A stretch of DNA of 64,000 bases from Amorphophallus konjac (GCA_022559845.1 CM040125.1:328297829-328361828), one strand, 5' to 3'. Positions 10,833 to 23,250 are shown, numbered from the stretch's first letter. The notes: generated from the sequence alone by a model not told the origin. A program made the numbers and translations.

Positions 10833-11670
10833 CATGTGTACCGTCGCGTTAAAGAAATTTTGTCCAACTCGAGGTCTGACCCAAGGGTTGAACTTGTTCT
10901 GTTCTTAGATGGTCTTTTTATCTAGAACCCAACACCTTGTTTAATAAGTCATTTATAAACTATAGAAATCTATGACTGTACCATTATACTGTCAAAATTC
11001 CTCTGTGGCATAATATTCAATTAATTCATCCTTGAACTCTCATGATTTCTATTTTGGTGCATTCTTAATTACCTTGGTATTTGTTATCATGAACCTACTG
11101 TTTCAACTTTACATTATTGGCCGGTATTTATATTTCTCGTGGAAGTAGCTTGATTTATAACGTGAAGATGCAAGAGCGGGCACGGACAGTGTCCAAGGGC
11201 TCGACACTAGCCCCCTCGGCAGATGGTCGGAAACATACTGAAAACCGTTGGGTATGATGAACACCGGCGTCGCATTGCACCGAGAGTACTTTTTTTATAA
11301 ACGGGTGAAAACCACGAGGCTCTACATGAAATTATACATTCTTGTTATATGACTTGCTAGTGCATAGCCTTTATGGTTATGAAAAGTACATTCTCGATAC
11401 ATGCTAGTACATTCTCGTTACATGAAAAGCCACTTTACATTATTACTTGATCTTACTATCATTCTACATAAATGTTCATATCTCTATAGTCTATCTCTTG
11501 CTACTCGTGTTGTTACTTTGGTTTTATCGCATGTTTTCATCGTATTTCATTTATCATGCCTTCTAGAGCTAAATTGTTAATGACTTAAACTTGCCTTCAT
11601 GTTGACTCGAAGATACCTATTGGGTAAGTGTGCTCATTCTCTACTTTTTCAATCTTTTCAGGAGACTCTA
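10833..11670 (+). mobile_element. Older LTR remnant, left part
   Basis: This aligns with positions about 13,830-14,670 of the TR-GAG LTR, with many differences: GACCCAAGGGTTGAAC, GTGGAAGTAGCTTGATTTAT, GGTCGGAAACATACT, TACTTTTTTTATAAA and GATACCTATTGGGTAAGTGT. Its left end is cut by the first element and its right end by the TR-GAG element. It resumes at 19,749. Confidence 0.8.
11666..11670 (+). repeat. Target site duplication of TR-GAG element (left)
   Basis: CTCTA immediately precedes the TGTAAGG start of LTR 1 and recurs exactly after LTR 2 at 19,744-19,748. Confidence 0.9.
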
Positions 11671-11990
11671 TGTAAGGCCCCAGAATTTTATAAATTATTT
11701 TTGGTATATTTAATTATTTTCTAGGAATTTTAAAGTCCTAAAATAGATTAATAAATGAATACTGGATTAAATAAATCATTATAATGCCCAATTGTGTTAA
11801 ATAATTAATCTAACCCATATTATTAAGACCCAAAAGGTTTAAAGACTAAGCCCATTTAGTTTAGCCCATATTCTAGAAGGTTATTAAGCCTATTCACGTA
11901 TTTTAAGGATAAATACTATTTTTATAGATAATTATGATGGATAAACGAATAAAAGAGTTTTATTAATTTGAAATTCTGCACACGTTGGAT

Positions 11991-13860
11991 GTAACGGTCT
12001 ATCGTGCGACCGCCACATGCACCTAATGCACCTAGACTGATGCGTTACACCCTGATAGTTCCGTGAATGGAAGAACGAGTAGAAAGATTGGATCTTTGGG
12101 ATCCTGTCTACAAGAGACCTAATTGGGAGAACTTGTAAGGTTACTAGGGACTCTTAGGGATCAGGTTCTGGCAAATTAAGGACTTTAGAATCGATCTAAT
12201 CCTTAAACCCTAGCCAAAACCCTATAAATAGGACCTAGTTTTGACCTGAGCAACCCTTACTTTTGCTTGTGAAGAAACAAGGTAAGCAGTCACAATTTCA
12301 GGTAAGTTCTTTAGAAGATTTTGTTTATAATACTAAGGTCTAATAGCTCTCTAAATTTCGTGCTAGGAGATCAAGTAACCAAGAAGATAGGGCTTCTAAA
12401 GTCACTGATTCAGTCATAGCAGCCCAGAATTTAGAGCAAAAGATCACTGAAGATCAAGAGATTAGGACGTCTAAACAAGGTAATTCGAGTTCAATCCTTT
12501 AAAACTTTTTGTTCATCTTAGTTTAATCTTCTTACCCTCAAAATCTCACGTCCTTAGGTCAAGAGATTGGAGAGATAGAGCGACGTGAAGTTGCTAAAAA
12601 ATCTCAGGAAGGGAAGAACTAGGGCGTGTCTTGCAGTCCCAAATTGGAAGATTAAAGCTCATTTAAAAGGTAGGCCATCTCATGATTGATAAAAACATCT
12701 TGTTATGGATAAAAGCCCTCTGGTTTTGATTGATTTCATGCATCATAGATCATGAATTTCATGTTTTAGTAGGTCATGCATACATGTATACTTTTAACCC
12801 TAACTAAGTTAAAAAGGAACTCTCTTGTCAAATTCACAGAAAACCCATGCATACTAGTGGGTTAGCCTTCATTCTATCATGTGGAAGTTTATATATGATT
12901 TCCAGACATGATGTAAGTTGAAACCTTAGATTTTTAATATCTTTTCTGCCAGTAGACGATCTGACGCATCAAGATAAGACCGTCACAATGATCTAACGGC
13001 CTTACGATAAGCCGTCACACCTTCTGTTATTTTTAAATTTCTCTGTTATCTCTGACGACCCAGACTCAGTGCGTTACGACACTGTAACGGTCCCACGGTA
13101 AATCGTCACAATCATTGTGACGCCCCCGTTCTCGACCGTTAGAGTAACTATAGACAGAATTGAAGAACAGTCACATTAACTTATAAATATGCCTAGTTAT
13201 CTAAGTTTTGACCTGTTGATATGACTTTAAATTTATTAATTGGTTCATGATAAGTATCGCATGTTAAAAGTATCTTGAATTATTTTAAGGATATGTTAAT
13301 TTCATGCCAAAGCACTATACTTTGTATTAACTCCATGATTTTCAATGATGTATGAACGGAGTTTTATCTTGGTTTCATATTGTTACACATTCTCTCTCTA
13401 TCAATAGAGTCATTTTCTTTAAGTACATGGCACATATTCCGATATGTTATCCATTAGTTCACACTTTGCATTATAGGAATATTATTCTTGGACTTGAGGA
13501 CCTCTCTATTGGATATTCCTTCCAATGGACTAGGAAATCTTATTTCAAGGCCTCCGTAATTCTCTGCTAGCTTGAGATTCCCACTAGGACGCCAAGTTGG
13601 TCGTACCATTAATACCCAATTGATTAGAAAGCACTATCGATGTTTTATGGTTCTAGCAATGTAACGGACCTATATTGGACCGTCAGGCCCATATAACGGC
13701 CCAATATCCGACCGTCACATTTTACTGAGTCTATTCTATCATTCTGGATTCAAACCAATGTAACGGCCCAATGCTGGAGCGTCACGTTAATGTAACGGCC
13801 CAACGCTCGACCGTCACATGAACGTAACGGCCCAGTACAAGACCGTCACAATGCTTTAGC
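11991..13860 (+). repeat. Array of TAACGGYCC..GACCGTCACA palindromic modules (5' LTR)
   Basis: Modules of about 28 bp occur singly at 11,991-12,016 and in clusters at 12,961-13,020, 13,083-13,142, 13,661-13,725 and 13,762-13,855. Typical forms are TAACGGCCCAATATCCGACC and TAACGGCCCAACGCTCGACC, followed by GTCACA. The stem TGTAACGG/CCGTCACA has one mismatch. All except possibly the first lie downstream of the TATA box and so would be transcribed. The 3' LTR repeats the same set at about 16,705-18,575. Confidence 0.75.
12222..12231 (+). promoter_or_regulatory. TATA box of TR-GAG 5' LTR
   Basis: CTATAAATAG stands within CCTAGCCAAAACCCTATAAA. The same box is at about 16,936-16,945 in the 3' LTR. 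Confidence 0.6.
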
Positions 13861-15035
13861 TAGTTAACCCAAGGTTTGACCCAAGGGTAGATATTCTAAA
13901 GTTCCTAGATGGCTTGATAATGGTCTAGGACTTATCATATTGATCAAGAAACTTAATATAATGAATGGAAGTTAAAGAAATGTACCATTATGCTACCGAT
14001 TTGTTTCCATAAGCATAGCATTATCTTAATTCATTCTTGATCTCTAATATTCTTAATTGAAGCATTCGTTCTTTGATCATTATTGTCATGAGCTTATTGA
14101 TTGAACTTATTATATTCTTGGCCATACTTCATTGTTACACCCATGGAAGTAGCTTGATTTATACGTGAAGATGCAGTTCGGGCGCTGATTGTGTCCACGG
14201 GCTCTATGCTAGTCCCCTCGGCTGATTGTCGGAAACATACTATTATAAACTATGGGGTATGATGATACTGGCGTCGCATTGTACTGGGAGTACTTTCTTT
14301 ATAAATAAGTGAAATCCATGAGCACTCGTGAAAATCTAGTGAATTGCTACATGAGTGACGTTCTCGTGCGTAACCTTTATGGTTATGAAAGTGAAAAGTG
14401 AAAGTGTATTTTTGTTACATTCTTGTTCATGAAAGGCCATGCTACATTCTTGTTCATACTTGTTACATTCTTTCTAGTTCATACTTGCTCTCATCCTATC
14501 TTACATGATCATTTTGTTATTTTGATTTGATCGCATGATTTATCGCATTTCACATGATTTTACCTTATTTCTCTAGAGCTAAAATGCTAATTAATTAAAT
14601 AGTGCTAATCATGTTGATGTGAAGATACCTACTGGGTAAGTGTGCTCATTACCTATTTCCAATCTTTTCAGGAGATGCAAGTGATACGAATTCGGATTCG
14701 GGTTATACAAGTAGCGAGTCCGAGAGCGAATGAAAGTCATATCAAATTGAGAGTGAAGACTTAGGAAGTCTACAATGTTTGGATTGAGTCTATGTAATTT
14801 TCTTATTTCTTGAGTCTAGCGTAATGAAGATAAGTTGAATTAGTGGTTGTATTTGAATATTTGATTATTATGAAATAAAGTTGGAGTTTGAGTAAATGTT
14901 GTGCAATTACATTTATGTGTGTGATTGTCTTGCGCTCTGATTATTCTTGCTTGCAAGAGACTTACCATGTCGGTTGTTTGCGTTCCTCGAGCGAGTCTTC
15001 CGCTGTCATAAAGGCTCTGGACGTGACAGTTAAGT

Positions 15036-15048
15036 TGGTATCAGAGCA
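15036..15048 (+). promoter_or_regulatory. Primer binding site (tRNA-iMet) of TR-GAG
   Basis: TGGTATCAGAGCA begins seven bases after the end of the 5' LTR. It is the standard complement to the 3' end of initiator tRNA-Met. Confidence 0.92.
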
Positions 15049-15259
15049 TAAGTCTCAGGACTTAGGGAAAAGAGTTATGTCCTAGAATAAGTCCAAGGTT
15101 TAAGGACCCATACCTATGAACTAAGGAAGAAATTTCCTTACCCATGCGATGATTGGGTAGAGCCCAGGATGAGATAGTTATATATAAATTATCTTAGGAT
15201 AAATCTTCCCGACTCTAAATAACTAAAATGTCCATGATTCTCAGGTACCTTGATTCTCA

Positions 15260-16306
15260 ATGGCTCATCGTATAAACTGGGACGAGATGCAGCAAACTAT
15301 TGCGGGACTTACTCAAGCCCTACAGATAGTGGCCCAAGCTGGTGGAAGGGCTGGCGCGGGTAACTTACATGGCAATTTCTGAAGTTTAAATCCCCCATGA
15401 TTCTCTGGATCTTCTAACCTAGATGAAGCAGAGAATTGGATCAACGAAATGAACCGAATATTCGATGTCATGGAATGCACCGACTAGGAGAAAGTTCGAC
15501 TTGCCACGTTCCAACTCAACAAGGATGCTCGTACATGGTGGAAATCCATTCTGATGCCACCTGCAGATGCACCTCATATATGGGAGGGTTTTCTTACACT
15601 TTTTCGAGTCAAGTACTTCTCCGAGCATGTAAGGGAGAGAAAGGCTATGGAATTTACCTCCTTAAAAAAAGGCGCGATGTCCGTGGCAGAATATGAATTA
15701 CAATTCTCTCGACTAGCACCTTATGCTCTTCACTTGGTAAGCATATATTTATTGAAAGCCAACCGATTTATGGATGGTTTAAGACCCAGATTTATCCAAC
15801 AACTTAGAACCCAGAATATCCGCACCTATACTGAGATGGTTCAAAGAGCGCACCTATGTGAAAGAACCATGGAGAAGGTGGAAAGGCTTCGAGGAGAGAG
15901 GTCAAGCCGAAAACATGATAGGCAAGAAGAATAAGAAGTGGATGAGGGTGAAAATCGTCACATTAAGAGGTCCCGTAATTGGAACGGTAATGGAAATGGA
16001 AATGGAAATGGAAATGGAAATGGAAAGAACAAGAAAGTTAAAGAAGAGAAGGAGCAAGCCGTGGCACCTTGCTCATTTTGTGATAAGTTTGGGCACTCAA
16101 TAGAAGAATGTTGGAAGCGTCTCGGCGCTTGTCTCAAATGTGGAAGCCGGGAACATCGCTTGCCCATGTGTCCTCTCATAAATGAACAATCTTCAAGGGA
16201 TAACAACGGACGTGGGAAGCGAGGACGATTAAATGCCATTCTAGACGAGGGAGGTGAGATAATAAAAGGTACTCTCTTAACCCATTCGCCTTACGTTAAT
16301 TTTTAA
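15260..16306 (+). pseudogene. TR-GAG gag with two zinc knuckles, four in-frame stops
   Basis: One frame runs from ATG 15,260 (MAHRINWDEMQQTIAGLTQA) to the stop at 16,304-16,306, about 348 residues, with no frameshift. Capsid motifs include LDEAENWINEMNRIFDVMEC, ARTWWKSI, MSVAEYELQFSRLAPYA and FMDGLRPRF. A basic NGNGNG linker precedes two CX2CX4HX4C knuckles, CSFCDKFGHSIEEC and CLKCGSREHRLPMC (16,072-16,172). In-frame stops lie at about 15,380 (TGA), 15,401 (TGA), 15,485 (TAG) and 15,935 (TAA). The second and third stand where the family usually has Arg or Gln, so CGA to TGA and CAG to TAG changes are likely. Gag would coat element RNA; this copy is broken but otherwise full length. Confidence 0.85.
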
Positions 16307-16370
16307 TACATTAAAATACATACACTCTCCATAAAAAACTCATATATTGAATTTGGGGACCAAATTCTCT

Positions 16371-16384
16371 TAAGTGGGGGAGGA
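16371..16384 (+). promoter_or_regulatory. Polypurine tract of TR-GAG
   Basis: AAGTGGGGGAGGA directly abuts the TGTAAGG start of the 3' LTR. Confidence 0.9.
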
Positions 16385-19300
16385 TGTAAGGCCCCAAAAT
16401 TTTATAAATTATTTTTGGTATATTTAATTATTTTTTGGGAATTTTAAAGACCCAAAATAGATTAATAAATAAATATTGGATTAAATAAATCATTATAATG
16501 CCCAATTTTGTTAAATAATTAATCTAACCCATTTTATTAAGACCCAAAAGGTTTAAAGACCAAGCCCATTTAGTTTAGCCTATATTCTAGAAGGTTATTT
16601 AGCCAATTCACGTATTTTAAGGATAAATACTATTTTTATAGATAATTATATTAGATAAACGAATAAAAGAGTTTTATTAATTTAAAATTCTGTACACGTT
16701 GGATGTAACGGTCTATCGTGCGACCGCCACATGCACTTGACGCACCTAGACTGATGGGTTACACCCTGATAGTTCCGTCAATGGAAGAACGAGTAGAAAG
16801 ATTAGATCTTTGGGATCCTATCTACAAGAGACCTAATTGGGAGAACTTGTAAGGTTACTAGGGACTCTTAGGGATCAGGTTCTGGTAAATTAAGGACTCT
16901 AGAATCGATCTAATCCTCAAACCCTAGCCAAAACCCTATAAATAGGACCTATTTTTGACCTGAGCAACCCTTACTTTTACTCGTTAAGAAACAAGGTAAG
17001 GAGTCACAATTTCGGGTAAGTTCTTTAGAAGATTTTGTTTATAATACTAAGGTCTAATAGCTCTCCAAACTTTGTACTAGGAGATCAAGTAACCAAGAAG
17101 ATAGGGGCTTCAAAAGTCACTGATTCAGTCATAGCAGCCCAGAATTTAGAGCAAAAGATCACTGAAGATCAAGAGATTAGGACGTCTAAACAAGGTAATT
17201 CGAGTTCAATCCTTTAGAACTTTTTATTCACCTTAGTTTAATCTTCTTACCCTCAAAATCTCATGTTCTTAGGTCAAGAGATTAGAGAGATAGAGCGACG
17301 TGAAGTTGCTGAAAAATCTCAGGAAGGGAAGAACTAGGGCGTGTCTTGCAGTCCCAAATTGAAAGATTAAAGCTCATTTAAAAGGTAGGTCATCTCATGA
17401 TTGATAAAAATATCTTGTTAGGGATAAAAGCCCTCTGGTTTTGATTGATTTCATGCATCATAGATCATGAATTTCATGTTTTAGTAGGTCATGCATACAT
17501 GTATACTCTTAACCCTAACTAAGTTAAAAAGGAACTCTCTTGTCAAATTCACAGAAAACCCATGCATACTAGTGGGTTAGCCTTCATTCTATCATGTGGA
17601 AGTTTATATATGATTTCCAGACATGATGTAAGTTGAAATCTTATATTTTTAATATCTTTTCTGCCAGCAGATGATCTGACGCATCAAGATAAGACCGTCA
17701 TAATGATCTAACGGCCTTACGATAAGCCGTCACACCTTCTGTTATTTTTAAATTTCTCTGTTATCTCTCACGGCCCAGACTCAGTGCGTTACGACACTGT
17801 AACGGTCCCACGGTAAACCGTCACAATCACTGTGACGCCCCCGTTCTCGACCATTAGAGTAACTATAGACATAATTGAAGAACAGTCACATTAACTTATA
17901 AATATGCCTAGTTATCTAAGTTTTGACCTGTTGATATGACTTTAAATTTATTAATTGGTTCATGATAAGTATCGCATGTTAAAAGCATCTTGAATTATTT
18001 TAAGGATATGTTAATTTCATGCCAAAGCACTATACTTTGTATTAACTCCATGATTTTCAATGATGTATGAACGGAGTTTTATCTTGGTTTCACATTGTTA
18101 CACATTCTCTCTCTATCAATAGAGCCATTTTCTTTAAGTACATGGCACATATTCCGATATGTTATCCATTAGTTCACACTTTGCACTATAGGAATATTAT
18201 TCTTGGACTTGAGGACCTCTCTATTGGATATTCCTTCCAATGGAGTAGGAAATCTTGTTTCAAGGCCTCCGTAATTCTCTGCGAGCCTGAGATTCTCACT
18301 AGGACGCCGAGTTGGTTGTACCATTAAAACCCAATTGATTAGAAAGCACTATCGATGTTTTATGGTTCTAGCAATGTAACGGACCTATATTGGACCGTCA
18401 TGCCCATATAACGGCCCAATATCCGATCGTCACATTTTACTGAGTCTATTCTATCATTCTGGATTCAAACCAATGTAACGGCCCAATGCTGGAGCGTCAC
18501 GTTAATGTAACGGCCCAACGCTCGACCGTCACATGAACGTAATGGCCCAGTACAAGACCGTCATAATGCTTGAGCTAGTTAACCCAAGGTTTGACCTAAG
18601 GGTAGATATTCTAAAGTTCCTAGATGGCTTGATAATGGTCTAGGACTTATCATATTGATCAAGAAACTTAATATAATGAATGGAAGTTAAAGAAATGTAC
18701 CGTTATGCTGCCGATTTATTTTCATAAGCATAACATTGTCTTAATTCATTCTTGATCTCTCATATTCTTAATTGAAGCATTCGTTGTTTGATAATTATTG
18801 TCATGAGGTTATTGATTGAACTTATTACATTCTTGGCCATACTTCATTGTTACACTCATGGAAGTAGCTTGATTTATACGTGAAGATGCAGTTCGAGCGT
18901 TGATTGTGTCCACGGGCTCTATGCTAGTCCCCTCGACTGATTGTCGGAAACATACTATTATAAACCATGGGGTATGATGCTGCTGACGTCGCATTGCGCT
19001 GGGAATACTTTCTTTATAAATAAGTGAAATCCATGAGTACTCGTGAAAATCTAGTGAATTGTTACATGATTGACGTTCTCGTGCGTAACCTTTATGGTTA
19101 TGAAAGTGAAAAGTGAAAGTGCATTCTCATTACATTCTTGTTCATGAAATGACATGCTACATTCCTGTTCATACTTGTTACATTTTTGCTAGTTCATACT
19201 TACTCTCATCCTATCTTACATGATCATTTTGTTACTTTGATTTGATAGCATGATTTATCACATTTCGCATGATTTTACCTTATTTCTCTAGAGCTAAAAT

Positions 19301-19743
19301 GCTAATTACTTAAATAGTGCTAATCATGTTGATGCAAAGATACCTACTGGGTAAGTGTGCTCATTACCTATTTCTAATCTTTTCAGGAGATGAAAGTGAT
19401 ACGAATTCGGATTCGGGTTATACAAGTAGCGGGTCCAAGAGCGAATGAAAGTCATATCAAATTGAGAGTGAAGACTTAGGAAGTCTACAATGTTTAGATT
19501 GAGTCTATGTAATTTTCTTATTTCTTGAGTCTAGCATAATGAAGATAAGTTTAATTAGTGGTTGTATTTGAATATTTGATTATTATGAAATAAAGTTAGA
19601 GTTTGAGTAAATATTGTGCAATTACATTTATGTGTGTGATTGTCTTGCGCTCTGATTATTCTTGCTTGCAAGAGGCTTACCATATCGGCTGTTCACATTC
19701 CTTGAGCGAGTCTTCCGCTGTCATAAAGGCTCGGGACGTGACA
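16385..19743 (+). mobile_element. 3' LTR of TR-GAG element
   Basis: It is 3,359 bp, starts TGTAAGGCCCCAAAA and ends GGGACGTGACA. It is followed by the duplication CTCTA. Its content is the same as the 5' LTR, including the palindromic modules (about 16,705-18,575) and the TATA box near 16,936. Confidence 0.92.
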
Positions 19744-19748
19744 CTCTA
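19744..19748 (+). repeat. Target site duplication of TR-GAG element (right)
   Basis: CTCTA, identical to 11,666-11,670. Confidence 0.9.
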
Positions 19749-20059
19749 GCGGGTCGGATTCAGAATATGCAAGTGACGGATCTGAGAGTGACTAAAGATC
19801 GAGAAGAGACCTAGAATTGTCAAAGAGTCTAGTCGTGTTATGTAATTTCATTTTTCTTGAGTCTAGTAATGAAAAGAGTCAACATTATGTAAACTTTTGA
19901 TTATTATCAATAAAAGTTAGATTTTGGTTAATTATTGTGCATTCCTCTTTATGTGTGAATGTTTAGCACTCTGATTATCTTGATTGCGAGAGGCTTATCT
20001 TACCCGCTATTCATGTCCCCAATATTACTTTCTCTGTGCATATATCTCGGGGCGTGATA
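19749..20059 (+). mobile_element. Older LTR remnant, right part
   Basis: This continues the remnant cut at 11,670 and aligns with the last 350 bp of the TR-GAG LTR: GGGTCGGATTCAGAATATGC, TTCTTGAGTCTAG, TTTGATTATTATCAATAAA, GTGTGAATG and GCGAGAGGCTTA. It ends near TCGGGGCGTGATA at 20,059. No primer site follows, so it is a 3' or solo LTR. Confidence 0.75.
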
Positions 20060-20771
20060 GGCGCTATGTATGTTAATAAACGATGAACAAACAAACACAT
20101 GAATGATTCACAATGACAAAAAAATAAAATATTAATAATGATAACAAAAATGATAATAATGCAATAAGATCCAATAAAATGATAAAATTGAGATAAATAA
20201 TATAATGAATGAAATAAAATACGATTAAATAGAATAATCATGAATTGCATAATATAACTGAGATCAAAACAACAACAAAATGCATAATAGAATATATCGG
20301 AAATAATAAAATCATGATTGAATCCTAATCAACCAAATAAAAAAGGGAAATGAACAAAACATAATAAAAAGCATAATAACAAAAAAAATAATAGAAAGAA
20401 TAATAATAATGATACATCATGAAAATCATGTTAATAAAAGATGTCTTCTTGCATTTTCATGCATGCTTTAGCTTAATTTCTTTCCAGGCCATAGGCCCCT
20501 TTTGCTGGCGATTAATCAAGGGTTTTCTCCCCTTCTAAGAGATGTAATTAACGACGTTATCTTTACGGCATGGCGGGTTCTGATCCCAACACGATACTCA
20601 CTTTCGTCTGATTAGTCAGGCGACGTGCACCAATTGCTTCTTCGGAGCCCGAATAAATCGTCACTTTGTGACTAACACGCCCACACACTAAATAAATGAA
20701 ATAAATAAACAAATGAACTAAACAAATGAACAAATAAATAGATGAAATTTTAGTGCGTCCATAGGCCAATT
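20060..20771. other. AT-rich DNA between LTR remnant and Copia fragment
   Basis: 20,080-20,450 is A-rich low-complexity DNA (AATAATGATAA type). 20,470-20,680 is of ordinary composition and contains no recognisable gene. 20,690-20,740 is AAATAAATG-like simple repeat. It is probably degraded element interior, but I cannot assign it. Confidence 0.4.
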
Positions 20772-21319
20772 GGAGATTCACGGACAAAAAGTGTATAATC
20801 CTCTATACTCTTCCAAAAATCAGCATCAAGAACAACCTAACAAAATCACTCAAATCAAGCACAAGAAACTTGTTTTAGTCCATATATGGTCTTGCAAGGT
20901 GGACAGACATGGAGTGGCTATGTCAAAAGACCAAGAAGAGGCTGCATGTAGACTTCCTCAGAAAGGTCACCGTGAAGAAAAGCATTCTTCACATCAAGTT
21001 GAAAGAAAAGCCACTTATGAACATCCGCAATAGCAAAGAGAGTATGAACGGTGGTCATTTTGGGCACCGGAGCAAAAGTCTCCTCATAATCAATGCCACA
21101 CTCTTGAGTGAAACCCCATGCCACAAGTCGAGACTTATGACGCTCAATGCTGCCATCAGACTTAGTCTTGATCTTATAAATCCACTTGCAGCTAACAAGA
21201 TCCCAAGTCTGAGTCCGCTGAAGAGCATGAAGCTCCTCGTCCATAGTCTATTGCCACTCGAGAAACTGAACTACCTGGCGATAACTTTGAGGCCTTTAGT
21301 AGGTGTGAAGGGCTACATG
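20772..21319 (-). pseudogene. Ty1/Copia reverse transcriptase, N-terminal part
   Basis: On the minus strand from 21,244 the sequence reads [57 protein letters not shown] and [20 protein letters not shown], the standard start of the Copia reverse transcriptase. The frame then continues through several stops with CKTIYGLKQ and VVLDADFWKSIEDYTLFVRE. It breaks off at about 20,772, before the YVDD catalytic box. The upstream part of the same polyprotein is at 31,027-33,860, separated by the Tekay insertion. Confidence 0.85.
21315..21319 (+). repeat. Target site duplication of Tekay element (left)
   Basis: ACATG, identical to 31,022-31,026. Confidence 0.9.
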
Positions 21320-22371
21320 TGTGGCGCCCCCTTCCCGCGATCCAGTATCGGGTCCGGGGACGTCACAGCGGATGTACCGAAGTATTGTGGGCCAAGATTA
21401 TTTGCAAGGCGCTAAAGGCCAAACCATCACATATTCCAAAAGAAACATAACCATACCCTTTTCATAAGATAAAACACTCATAATTTACATCGTATACAGA
21501 GTTCTACATACTTAAAAGTCACATTTACATTCATTATTCAAAAGAAAACTAAATTTATTTACGCAGCGGAATCCAAACTACGCCCTGGATCACCCTCCGA
21601 CCTACTATCCGTCGGAGTCGAGGTACACACTCGTCAATTTCCTGAAATGGTTAGGCAACAGATATGAGTCCACAGACTCAGTAGGCATCAAAACCAATCA
21701 CATGCTTATCATATACTAAACTGTGCAAATCCATGATATATATAAAGCTAATCATAATTTCACTGAATTGTACATATATTATGAATGCGAAGTAAATATG
21801 AAGAGCAAAGTAATTTTTAGATTTATAAACAAATGCTTATAACAAATCTTATCTGACTTATATATTTGGCATAATACATATCTTAGCTAAATCAGAGCTT
21901 ATACAGATGAACTTATTCTCAGATCATATCAAAGTCATATATCAAATCTGAACTTCATATTGTTTGGCAGCATATATTGGACAGGCATCCCGTCACTAAA
22001 AGCAGTAGCAAACACATACCTAGGCATCCATACGTCGACATAAAGACAAAATGTCTAAACGCTGGAGCCTGTCGGCCTTGATCAACCACGCAGGATCGGG
22101 AGTTAATACTCCACCATTCCCCAGATAATTTTCTTATTCTGGGTTCCGGATTTTTCAGAAGTCCGTTTGTCCTAGGAAATGGGCCTAATCCCGTAGCGGA
22201 AGCTAACTACGATTTGTCGCCCCACACCTCCTTAAAGTGACACAGTCCATATGCTTAATCAAATTTTTATTCTTATTATGATGCTTATTACATAGTCGTC
22301 TCAATACTTAAAACTTGTCATTGAACTTTACAAAATAACTCGATCGTATTTTAATATTATTAACTAAATAT

Positions 22372-23250
22372 ATATAGAGAGAGAGTAGAGGGAGAGTAGA
22401 GAGAGAAATTAGAGGGAGAAAGTAGAAAGAGATTAGAGAGAACTTAGAGAGAAATTAGAGAGAGATTATAGAAAAAAATAATATTTTTACAGAATGGTAA
22501 CTAAATAAACAACTGATTCTAAACATAGATCATTGGGTTAAATAAATCAATGACTTAAATTACATTTCAAACAAAATCAAATCAAAGAAATGTAAATGTA
22601 AATAACAAATAACATGCACTCAATTTATCATGCCTACCTTTAGAACGGACTTTCGAATTGACTTTAGTATCGCACCAGAGCACCCGTAAAAGTCCTTGCG
22701 TAGGAAAAGATAATTTTCCAATCCGAGATGCGTAAAGAAGGGTGAAATTGTCCAAAATAGCTTCAAATCCTCCGTCCAAGTGTTTATTAATTATTTATAT
22801 TATTCTGATGCTGTATTATCTTCTATTCTCCGTTTATTAATAAGAGAATGAGAGTGGGAAGTAAAGAGAAAAAGTAGAGAGAGAAAGTAGAGAGAGTTTA
22901 GAGAGAGAAAGTAGAGAGAGAATTTAGAGAGAGAGGAAATAGAGAGAGAAAGTAAAGAGAGAGTAGAGAAGGAAGGTAGAAGAGATATAAAAGAGAAAAT
23001 TAGAGAGAGAAAGTAGAGAGAGAATTTAGAGAGAGAAAGTAGAGAGAGAAAATAGAGAGAGAAAGTAGATAGAGAATATAGAGAGAGAAAGTGAAGAGAG
23101 AGTAGAGAAAGAAGTATAGAGAGATATTTAAAGAGAAAAGGTAGAGAGAGAATTTAGAGAGAGAAAATAGAGAGAGAAAGAAAAAAAAGAGTAGAGAGAG
23201 AAAATGGAGAGAGTAAAGAGATAATAGAGAAAAAAAGAGAAAATAAAAAT

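Larger units (their letters stand above)
11671..15028 (+). mobile_element. 5' LTR of TR-GAG element
   Basis: It starts TGTAAGGCCCCAGAA and ends GGACGTGACA. It is 3,358 bp and matches the 3' LTR along its whole length. I count about ten substitutions in the first 180 bp and fewer elsewhere, so it is young to middle-aged. It holds the TATA box at 12,222 and palindromic arrays between 11,991 and 13,860. Confidence 0.92.
11671..19743 (+). mobile_element. Complete non-autonomous TR-GAG-type LTR retrotransposon (8,073 bp)
   Basis: Two near-identical LTRs (3,358 and 3,359 bp, TGTAAGG..GTGACA) flank a 1,356-bp interior that holds only a gag reading frame. All landmarks are present: the tRNA-iMet primer site, a polypurine tract and a 5-bp duplication CTCTA. 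Plant elements with two LTRs and only a gag domain are known as TR-GAG and depend on enzymes from other elements. The gag resembles Tekay/Del-type Gypsy gag, so a chromovirus could be the helper (inference). It is inserted in an older related LTR. Confidence 0.9.

Noticed and set aside
11991..13860. CRISPR-like regularly spaced repeats
   Set aside because: The modules are imperfect palindromes with irregular spacing inside an LTR of a plant retroelement; no cas genes and a eukaryotic context.
20563..20787. Minus-strand 74-codon frame next to the Copia fragment
   Set aside because: Half is low-complexity from an AAATAAATG repeat; it does not continue the Copia frame or match a domain.
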